Source: Batkoa obscura (taxonomy: Eukaryota > Entomophthoromycota > Entomophthoromycetes > Entomophthorales > Batkoaceae). Taken from it: a stretch of DNA of 64,000 nt. Positions 56,246-64,000 of the stretch are shown in pieces. Each line of letters starts with the position of its first letter. Within the stretch, counting starts at the first letter, position 1. The notes under the pieces were generated by a model that saw only the letters and a list, made by a program, of their open reading frames with translations, was not told the DNA's origin and did no database searches. The stretch is taken from assembly GCA_030770535.1 (NCBI GenBank), contig JASVEC010000001.1, positions 1-64,000 of the forward strand, read 5' to 3'. Both the position numbers and the translations under genes were made by a program.

Positions 56246-56705
56246 TTTATAGTAGAGGAGGAATAGATATAGAATGTTTAAAGTTGTAAAAGTTAATTAG
56301 TACATTTATTTTTGTGTTTTAAAACTAGAATTAAAATTATAGAATTTAATAATAGCAATGTTTATTTATTTTATAATTTATTATTTTTTGCTTTTAAAAA
56401 TAATAAAAACAAAATCTCTTTTAATCACTATAAATAAGCAACATGAGGATATTTTTTTTGGTTTCATTATTTTTTCCATTTTTTAAGCGTTATTTGAGTG
56501 GAAAAATTGTTAGTAAAATTCTTAAACAAAAAAATACATCCCCATATGATTTAAACACAATTTTATGATTTAAAAAAGTAAGGAGAAACCAAAATTTCAT
56601 CCAATATCTTACCCATATGCTATTAAGTTCTAAGACTAAAGTAGATTATAAAATAAACTATAAATGAAATTTTATTACAATCATTGTTTTTCTATTGTAT
56701 AAAAA
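56246..56705. other. Intergenic region with one small TIR element
   Basis: Holds the GGGGATGT-family copy at 56445-56543, about 160 bp before the PHP-domain gene ATG. Otherwise AT-rich spacer. Confidence 0.6.
56445..56543 (-). mobile_element. Miniature TIR element (GGGGATGT family), copy 12
   Basis: Reverse orientation, CAT-GAGGATATTTTTTTTGG to ATCCCC-ATATG; near consensus. Located in the promoter region of the PHP-domain gene. Confidence 0.92.
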
Positions 56706-58019
56706 ATGATTAGTAATATTCGAAACAATATAATAGAAGAAGGGACCTTATTGAACTATGAACAAGATGAAGAAGAAGTAGAACCAATATCTTTCAAACA
56801 TAGCCCTCTTCCTTCTATTAGGTACTATTTAAAAAGTCTAATAAAACGAAGTACTTTACTGTTTACTATCCTCTTACTCTTTTCTTTATTAAGCGATCAA
56901 CTTGTACGTAAATTCAGTTTTCCTTCCAGAATGGACAATAATTCTTATGACAAGAACCTTGACTTATTAAAAAATATCCCTGAACTTAATCAAACAAATC
57001 ATTACAAAATGGATTTTCATTTACATACTTCATATTCAGATGGTAGTATGACTCCAGAACAAGTAGTAGATTGGGCCTTCCTAAACGGTTATAATATTAT
57101 TGTAATTACAGATCATAATGAATTACGTGGGGCTTTGATAGCTGAAAAATATGCCTTAAAAAAATATAAAAATAACTTAATTGTTATTCCTGGCGTTGAG
57201 TATACGTAAGTTATTTATTAATATTAACTTAGTTGTAGCACATTTATTTATTTCTATATTAATAGTAACTGTCGAGTGCACATGAACTTAATCAATATAC
57301 GAAAACTATCTAATTTATATGGGGCTTATCCAAGCGATGAAGAGATACAAACTATTATTAAACAAACACATAAAAATGGTGGAATAGCAATTTTAAATCA
57401 TATACCATGGAGTCATCACATACAATTTGGTAAAACCAATTCCAGATTATCTCAACATCCCAGTGTAACTCAAGCAATTAAATGGGGGATTGATGGTATA
57501 GAAATCATCAATGAAAATATATACGATCAATACACTTTGAATTTTCTTAATAAAAACAACCAACAATTATTAAAAGTAACAGGTACCGATTTACATAACC
57601 CTGGTTCTGCTTACGCTTGGTCATTGTTACCTAAGACAGTCCCATTGACTACGAAAGGCATCATGAGTTATCTTAAAAATAAAACAAATACTATAGATCA
57701 TATCTTTTATCCTATAGGCACTCCAGCCATTGTACATCCCGAATTCAATCCAAAACATGCGTATGTAATTCCATTGATGATTTTAGCCAATATATTCGGT
57801 TCTTTTTTTACATTGGATCAAGGTATGTACTCTTTTCATGGAAGTTTTTGTCATCAAGAAACATTAACGGTACATTACTTTTCTATATTTGTATTCTATT
57901 TATTTTTATATCTTTGTTTATTAATTATTGATGGCTTCTCTTTATTGTTTAAATGGGTGATGCCAAGGAATAATAACTTCAGATATGTTCTATTAAGACA
58001 GCATTCTAGGTCTCCTTAA
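56706..58019 (+). CDS. PHP-domain metallohydrolase with membrane anchors
   Basis: Exons 56706-57205 and 57266-58019 give 417 residues; intron 60 nt. After an acidic N-terminus there is a membrane span (about 49-64, STLLFTILLLFSLLSD). The PHP domain follows: motif I DFHLHTSYSDG (His105, His107, Asp112), motif II ITDHNE (Asp136, His137), then PGVEYT, LNHIPW and GTDLHNP. Another hydrophobic region (about 360-395) is near the C-terminus, so both ends may be membrane-embedded. PHP enzymes are phosphoesterases or histidinol-phosphate-phosphatase-like. The specific substrate is unknown; this membrane-bound form is known mainly as an uncharacterised fungal family. Confidence 0.82.
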
Positions 58020-58811
58020 ATTGAAGTTGTTTTTTAATAAATTTAAGTTTCATTTTCTTGAGTATAAATTATTATTATTACAACCTAATTTAAAACTAAA
58101 ATTATTCACAGCCAGAGAGCGGCAATTTTAACTGCATATAATGGACTTAATCATAGTCAGAAAGTGGCAGTGCTTTAATTATTGAAATGAAATAAAATGC
58201 TAAAGGGATATCCTTTATATTAAATTGTGTTTAAAAAGAAAGCTACTTTATAAGTTAAATTTTAATAATAATTACTTGGCTGAATAATGTAAATCAACTT
58301 TTCGATTTAAAATTCGGTCACTATTAATTTTAAATTGTAAATGGAAATATTTTATTTATATATTTTATTAAGCATTTTAAATTATATAATACTTTTAGTG
58401 TTTTAGGACCCTCTAATTTCTATTATTCTTACATTCTATATACTACAATAAAGAAATGAACAATAAGCAATTGACCAGTTATGAAATCACATTGAATTAA
58501 AGATAGGAAGTTTTGTGTCAAAATGATATTAAGATGATTCAATGAGTTGATTTTTATCTATTTTATAAAAGGCATTAAAATTTACTAAAAAAATTAACTG
58601 AAAAATTAGGCGAATTTGTTTGATGAAGGCAAAATTAAGTCATAATTAACAAAAATCATTAGCTAGCTATGTTTTAAACTGCATTAAATCAAATTTTCCT
58701 TGATGGAAAAATGGAGGGTATATAAGCTCAACATAAGTATCAACTTTATTTTTATACATTCACTTAATTTAATATTTTAATTCCAACTATCACTATTAGG
58801 TTATTATAAAA
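58020..58811. other. Intergenic region with TATA box
   Basis: AT-rich spacer. A TATATAAG box at 58719-58726, about 86 bp before the next ATG, is the likely core promoter of the TspO-like gene. No other feature is recognised. Confidence 0.6.
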
Positions 58812-59696
58812 ATGATGAAGTTACCCTTCACTCGAATCATCAATTTACTATGCTTCATTTTAATCATTATTGTTAATGCTTTAGGCTTTTTTTTACCTTT
58901 AGGTAATCGTTACTTTTATGATCAAATCGATTCAGCTTTGGCCCCTCATTACTGGTCCATCGTTATTTGGGCTTTAATTTATTTTACCATGTTCCTTTTT
59001 ATCGTATATCAATTGACTCCATTTACTTATATTTATGATTATATTAATTATGGTATCTCTCCATTATTTTGGGTTCAAACTTTAGCTAATGTAGGTTGGG
59101 TATTTTCTTATGCTTATGCCCCACCAGAATTAGCTTGGATTCAATTGATCTTTATTTATTTACTATTCTTGTCCCTTGCCTTTATGTACAGCTCAGTTAC
59201 TAAGTATATCAAGAGGGATTTAACAACCAGAGAAAATTCGGACCATCATTACTTTTTCAATTTCTTTTTTGGTAGATTCTGGCTTTCGGTCTATTTCGGT
59301 TGGGTTTCAGTATCAGTAATTTATTACTCTTTTGCTATTCTTGCAGATCTTAGTGAATATTCTTACCGTAATGCTTCCATTGTGTTTGGTGCTCTAGGTT
59401 TGATGGCTCTTATCTTATTAGCTTTTAACCGTGATGTAGTGTATGGCTTAACTATTGTATGGGCAGCTATTTGGATTGCTTTGAATTATAGTTATACTAA
59501 CCAAGATAATGCAAGTCCACAATGGCCCGTATTTCTTAGTGCTTTGATTGTTGGTGCTATTGTACTGTTAGCTTGTATAATTACGTTTATCATTAATTTA
59601 TTCTTTTCTTTGGGACGCTCTGTACACAGAAGAAAGCATTATGCTGATTCAGCCACTACAGGTTTACGTGAACCAGTTCCAGTCCATGTAGCATAA
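58812..59696 (+). CDS. TspO/MBR-like multi-pass membrane protein
   Basis: Intronless, 294 residues, about eight hydrophobic spans. The stretch ALAPHYWSIVIWALIYFTMF (43-62) and later NVGWVFSYAY and SALIVGAIVLL resemble the aromatic-rich spans of TspO/tryptophan-rich sensory proteins. TspO itself has five spans and about 160 residues, so this is a longer relative with additional spans, or a distinct family with similar composition. Lacks charged catalytic residues. The C-terminal tail (RRKHYADSATTG) is cytosol-like. Converges on the ethylene-receptor-like gene, 177 bp away. Function unknown. Confidence 0.5.
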   Translation: MMKLPFTRIINLLCFILIIIVNALGFFLPLGNRYFYDQIDSALAPHYWSIVIWALIYFTMFLFIVYQLTPFTYIYDYINYGISPLFWVQTLANVGWVFSYAYAPPELAWIQLIFIYLLFLSLAFMYSSVTKYIKRDLTTRENSDHHYFFNFFFGRFWLSVYFGWVSVSVIYYSFAILADLSEYSYRNASIVFGALGLMALILLAFNRDVVYGLTIVWAAIWIALNYSYTNQDNASPQWPVFLSALIVGAIVLLACIITFIINLFFSLGRSVHRRKHYADSATTGLREPVPVHVA

Positions 59697-59777
59697 AGTC
59701 AATAGGACAAATTAATCATTACTTGTATAATAATATAGCTCATTAAAATTTAATAAATATATTTAAATATAATTTTA

Positions 59778-59801
59778 ATAATAGTAGTAGTAGTAGTAGT
59801 T
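59778..59801. repeat. TAG trinucleotide repeat
   Basis: Five to six TAG units between the converging TspO-like and histidine-kinase genes. Confidence 0.85.
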
Positions 59802-59873
59802 TATAATATTTATATGTTAATGATAGTATGAATTAAAAAGCAACTTTATTAAAAATAATAATATGAGTTTCAT

Positions 59874-61754
59874 CTACTCTGGAATAACTGAAGGAATAAA
59901 TAATTTGGCAGAGAAAGTAAAAACAGAACCTCTTCCTTTACAAGAGCGTATGGCCATATTACCATGGAATAGCTTGATGTAATGACTTAACATCCAGAAG
60001 CCTAAGCCTAATTCAATATTATTTGATAAGTCAGTAACTAATTTATCATCATTATCGCTTAATGTTCTAGTATCACAATCAATTTGGTTAATAGCACGTA
60101 TAATCTTAGACACTTGATCATTACGCATACCAATACCAAAGTCAACTATATGGAAGTAAAATACTTTTTTAGAGTAAGTTTTTGGCAATGTAGGATCAGT
60201 TTCAATAGGATAAATCAAGTTCTCCGTGTTAGAGATAAAAGAAGGATTGTATTGACTATCAAAAGTACAGCATCTTGGATCTTTTAAGAAAGGAATGAAT
60301 GCTGCGGGTGGATCTTCATTTAAAGAGATAAAAACGGAGACGTCTTGATCTCTACTACTGTATTTAATAGAGTTATTGAGTAATATAGACATGGCTTGTT
60401 TTAACCTTAATTGGTCACCTATGATAAACTGTGGAGTATTAGGTAATATATTGAGATGGAATTGAACGTTTTTAGTTTGTGCATAATTAGATTGTTGCTC
60501 AAATACACTAGTTACTAATTGATTTATATTTAATGTTTGATTAATAAGGGTTAATTGATTAGATTCAATTTTAACAGATTCATCTAAGTTTAATAAGATA
60601 CCATCTAATTGATTAAAGCAATTATTTATATAGTTAAATTGCATTATTTGTTCTTCATTTAAGTTATTATGTTGGGCTATAGCTTGTAAATACTCCTTAA
60701 TATACCTAAGTGGGTCATTTAATTCTTTATTTAAATGCATAATCAATTTCGATTTAAATTGATTATTAATGTCAGCATCCTGTTTTAATTGATACAAATT
60801 ATGATTATTACGCATTTGATTTTGAATCTTCTTTAAATGATATGATTCCAATTGAATTTGTCTTGCTTGTTGTAAAGCAATTTCTAATTGTACTAACACA
60901 TCCTCAAACATCTCAAGATCTTCTTCATTCAAAATGATACTTTCTTGCTCATAAAACCCTAAGATAAAGCCTTTACCACCATTTTCACTCATTTCAAAGG
61001 ACATAGCTAAGCCACTCTTAAACAAAGCACCCCTTTGTTTATTAACTAATTCTATCATATCGTTGCAATTCAAATGTAAAGTACAAGTAGTACAAATAAT
61101 CTTTTTGACAATATCATTGTTTGGGTCCATGTTAATAGTTTTCCAATAATGAGCTTTGATACCAGAATTTTCTTTGACCTGGTTATGAGTCTGGATATAC
61201 TCGGAATAACAAATGAGATCACCATTGACCTCATCAGGTAAAAAGATAGCCAAGCCACTGAAATTCAAGTTGATACTTAACTCATGGACCACTACGTCAC
61301 AAATCACTTCCACATCCAATTTTTTACGGATTTGATTGGTGATTTTACGAAACTTTCTTAGCACATCATTAGCAACCTGTAAACTTTGCTCATGTTTTAT
61401 ACGAAAGCCTAATTCTTCTTGAAGCAATGCAGTTCTTACAGGTAATGAAAATACTTTTGGGATAACAAAGATAAGAACACAAGCGGTAGCAAAAGACACA
61501 ACAGCACACAAAACTTTAGAAGCTAATAAAACCGGGTCCGTTCGGGTCCATGGTACCCATATAGCTACTAAATGGGTAATACCACAAGCGGTAATAAAAA
61601 CTTCAAAAAATACTAAAACATATTTAAAAGGCAAAGGACGTGTCAATGAACGTTGAAAAAACCATATTTCAATTGGAATAGCAAAATAAGATAAACAAAT
61701 GATAATGTCGGACACTACGGTACCTATAACTATTGGGTCAGAAAGGTCCAGCAT
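59874..61754 (-). CDS. Ethylene-receptor-like hybrid-less histidine kinase, phospho-acceptor His replaced
   Basis: Intronless, 626 residues. Residues about 7-100 form three membrane spans resembling the plant ETR1 ethylene-binding domain: SDIIICLSYF (Asp16, Tyr23) and FITACGITHLVAIW with Cys57 and His61, the pair that coordinates copper in ETR1. A GAF-like domain covers about 145-295 (VICDVVVHELSINLNFSGLA). The dimerization helix reads MHLNKELNDPL, where the standard is SHEIRTPL: Lys343 stands in place of the phospho-accepting His. The ATP-binding domain keeps the N-box LLNNSIKYS, G1 DFGIGM and G2 LGLGFW. No receiver domain is attached. It may bind ethylene or a related small ligand. Signalling output is probably not classical His-Asp relay, though trans-phosphorylation or a scaffold role remains possible. 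Homologs are known in several early-diverging fungi. Confidence 0.85.
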   Translation of the reverse strand: MLDLSDPIVIGTVVSDIIICLSYFAIPIEIWFFQRSLTRPLPFKYVLVFFEVFITACGITHLVAIWVPWTRTDPVLLASKVLCAVVSFATACVLIFVIPKVFSLPVRTALLQEELGFRIKHEQSLQVANDVLRKFRKITNQIRKKLDVEVICDVVVHELSINLNFSGLAIFLPDEVNGDLICYSEYIQTHNQVKENSGIKAHYWKTINMDPNNDIVKKIICTTCTLHLNCNDMIELVNKQRGALFKSGLAMSFEMSENGGKGFILGFYEQESIILNEEDLEMFEDVLVQLEIALQQARQIQLESYHLKKIQNQMRNNHNLYQLKQDADINNQFKSKLIMHLNKELNDPLRYIKEYLQAIAQHNNLNEEQIMQFNYINNCFNQLDGILLNLDESVKIESNQLTLINQTLNINQLVTSVFEQQSNYAQTKNVQFHLNILPNTPQFIIGDQLRLKQAMSILLNNSIKYSSRDQDVSVFISLNEDPPAAFIPFLKDPRCCTFDSQYNPSFISNTENLIYPIETDPTLPKTYSKKVFYFHIVDFGIGMRNDQVSKIIRAINQIDCDTRTLSDNDDKLVTDLSNNIELGLGFWMLSHYIKLFHGNMAIRSCKGRGSVFTFSAKLFIPSVIPE

Positions 61755-63452
61755 ATTGATAGGTGAATATTTCTTTATAAATTAAGTTTATTAAAATCAT
61801 TTATTTATTGTTTGAGGCTTTTTATATGTCTAAGTTTAGATTTATTTTGAGTATCTTTTTTATTTGTATACACCCCTTACTTTTACTCCATGTTTAATAA
61901 GGGAACCATATTTTTAGAATGCAAAAAAAGAGAATATTATTTGTCTGGATGGCATTAAAATTAAAATTAAAATTAAAACTTGTATAAAATTTAAAAAGAA
62001 CTTGTTAATTATATTAACTATAAAATTTATATTATTAAATTATAATATAAATAGTATAAAAATAAATATAATATAATTTTATTTATATTATTTTACTTTG
62101 AATCTTCACGTAAAAAGCCCAATTTAATAAAGTAGTATTGGTCTTACATTGCTCCTTAAACAAAGATTAAAAGAAGTTAACTTTTTTGTATATTTTATTT
62201 TCAAACATAGTAATTTTACATACTAAAAATTACAGTTACTAATAGATTATTAAAATTTGTAACAATAATATTGATCGAACAGTCTAAGTCTAGTATCTAT
62301 AAATTATATTAACCTTTAGTTAATCGGAGTTGTAATATATTGAACTTATTAACTTGAATTCTATATTTATTTAAAACATATTATATAAAATGTAAGTTTA
62401 GTTAAAAAAATAAGTAAGATAGATTAATAACAAATTTAATAAACAAGTTATGCTGTGTTGATTGAGATAGTATTGTTTTTAATAAATAAAAAGAAAATTA
62501 AAGAAAGTCTAGATATTTATAAGATTTAATTAGCATTTATTCAAAAATTGAAAAAAACTAAATATCAGCATAATAAAGCATAAAAATATAAAATAAATAG
62601 AAATCATTTTTAACCACCACTTATTTTAATTCAAATATTATTTTTATTAATGCATCATCTAACTTTTAAAACAATAATAATATGGTAACTATAAAATTTA
62701 TGCTAATTAATATAAATACTTTATTAACATATTAATTATGTTTTATTTATAAAAGATTAATCCCTTGATCCTTAAACTCATTATCATTATTATTGTATAA
62801 AATCAAATAAATGACAAGAAATTAAACTAAGGAAGTTTATTCTTTATAAAAAGGAGATAATAAGGTAACTTGATAATTACTATAGTCAATTAGGCTAGTA
62901 ATATTTGATAAAAAGGGATAAGCAAGATGGGAAATATATGAAGTTTATCAATAGAGCTAAATATTTGATATTAATAGATTATGATTGTGAGTATGTAGTT
63001 AGTATTATAAAATTCAATTTAAAAATAATTTATTTTTTCAATAAAAGAAACTAACGAGATTATCTTTAAAGATTAAGTAAAAGGGAAATAAGCAATAAGC
63101 TTAGTTTGTTTTTAAAAGGTGGGTAGTAATTTAATACGATTAAAAGTTTAGAATAATGCTCATTTATGATCCTTTTTTTAAGATAAGAAAATGTAAAAAT
63201 ACTAAATTGAATAAAATCAGGAGCAGTCAAAAAAGTCACAGTAATAACAATAAAGTATCATGAAGAATAAAAACAATCTAAAGCTGATTATTATTTAAAA
63301 TAGATAATTAATAATACAAATCTACTTTATAATAACAAAACGTAATTAAAAGCATACTAATCTTTTTAAAAATAATAAAAAAACATTGCATTTACTCACA
63401 AATTTCTTGCATTTGTAATTTTATCTTAATGCTCTCCTCATGAAAGCTATCT
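61755..63452. other. Gene-free region at right side
   Basis: AT-rich sequence following the start of the histidine-kinase gene. Only its promoter is expected; no ORF with coding character is seen. Confidence 0.55.
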
Positions 63453-63550
63453 GGGGCTGTTTTTTTTGGCTTCATTACTTTTTCCATTTTTTAAGCGCTA
63501 TTTGAGTGGAAAAATTGTTAGTGAAATTCTTAAACACAAAAATACATCCC
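63453..63550 (-). mobile_element. Miniature TIR element (GGGGATGT family), copy 13
   Basis: Reverse orientation, GGGGCTGTTTTTTTTGGC to ATCCC, core TTTTTTAAGCGCTATTTGAG. Shows that the family extends well away from the telomere. Confidence 0.92.
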
Positions 63551-64000
63551 ATCTGTTCAATTACTAATCAATTTTTAAGTTGAAGTCGCTTTCTCCTTAT
63601 CCATCTTACTCTTTAACTCACATTTCATCTCATTTTAGAATCGGCTACAGTTAAGATGCCTTTTTTTATAAAAATAGTTAAATTATTGTTCAAATTTGTT
63701 GCTAAAAATGAAACTGAGCAAATTGATTAAATTTATTAGGTGGGTTTCATTAGCCTGAGGTTCAATATTTCCCGATTATAGTTTTTTACATAAAAGGAAC
63801 AGATTAACCTAGCGTTAAGGGGCTTGGACATAATTAAAACTGACAGGGTCTTGTTTTTGAAGGAGGGTTTTCAATTTTGCCAAAGGATCGTGTAGTTGTT
63901 AGGTATCAGCACATAGTCTTCTCAGGATTTATTATATATCTCATTAACTATCTGCTTTGTAAAACCTTTGATAAATAGGAATGTTTTTTACCTATTTGCC
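63551..64000. other. Spacer at the window's right edge
   Basis: No gene or repeat recognised. The window may end within an intergenic region or in the flank of an unseen gene. Confidence 0.5.

Noticed and set aside
60084-60287. Plus-strand frame over the histidine-kinase gene
   Set aside because: Antisense shadow; the minus-strand frame is a complete 626-residue protein.
1-64000. tRNA and rRNA genes
   Set aside because: I looked for T-loop and D-loop consensus on both strands and saw no convincing tRNA or rRNA; a tRNAscan-SE or covariance search would settle it.

Overview
This window is the left end of a strongly AT-rich nuclear chromosome of a fungus, most likely an early-diverging (non-Dikarya) lineage. 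It opens with about 700 bp of (CCCTAA)n, i.e. TTAGGG telomere read on the other strand. The genes carry many very short GT-AG introns, mostly 43-80 nt, and read as ordinary fungal proteins: UNC93-like MFS, POT peptide transporter, SIL1, SCO1, ERG25 and a PAK/STE20 kinase. An ethylene-receptor-like histidine kinase, 7TM-RGS receptors, a GPI-PLD and DPBB+CBM19 secreted proteins point to Mucoromycota, Zoopagomycota or chytrid relatives. SCO1, a sterol oxidase and a P450 indicate aerobic mitochondria. The species cannot be fixed from sequence alone.

Layout. 1-1.9 kb: telomere, degenerate CCCTAT variant repeats, then an LTR-like repeat touching them. 1.9-7 kb: proline iminopeptidase, SIL1, a small hypothetical protein and PI31. 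7-23.6 kb: a gene-poor subtelomeric stretch rich in small transposons, holding two paralogous DPBB+CBM19 secreted proteins, a 12-exon P450, a bZIP-like gene and SCO1. 23.6-31 kb: two 7TM-RGS receptor paralogs flanking an UNC93-like transporter. 31.5-38.6 kb: ERG25, UTP11, GPI-PLD and a POT peptide transporter. 38.6-42.6 kb: a gene-free, repeat-rich block. 42.6-61.8 kb: dense ordinary genes, namely cystinosin, VPS9+CUE, 2-hydroxyacid dehydrogenase, a LysM protein, a Shewanella-like phosphatase, PAK kinase, TrhO/TSTD2-like rhodanese, PHP-domain protein, TspO-like membrane protein and the ethylene-receptor-like kinase. 61.8-64 kb: no gene seen.

There are no operons. Common themes are endolysosomal and ER function (SIL1, VPS9, cystinosin, GPI-PLD, ERG25) and signalling (two 7TM-RGS proteins, PAK, ethylene-receptor-like kinase, bZIP). 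Several pairs are tail to tail with short gaps.

The most notable points are these. The ethylene-receptor-like kinase keeps the copper-site Cys/His but has Lys where the phospho-accepting His should be. The 7TM-RGS pair shows two patches of near-identity suggesting gene conversion. A ~97 bp terminal-inverted-repeat element occurs at least 13 times. A TTAA-flanked piggyBac-like miniature element is present. An LTR-like repeat abuts the telomere. All coordinates, splice sites and family calls come from reading the sequence by eye; no database search was run.
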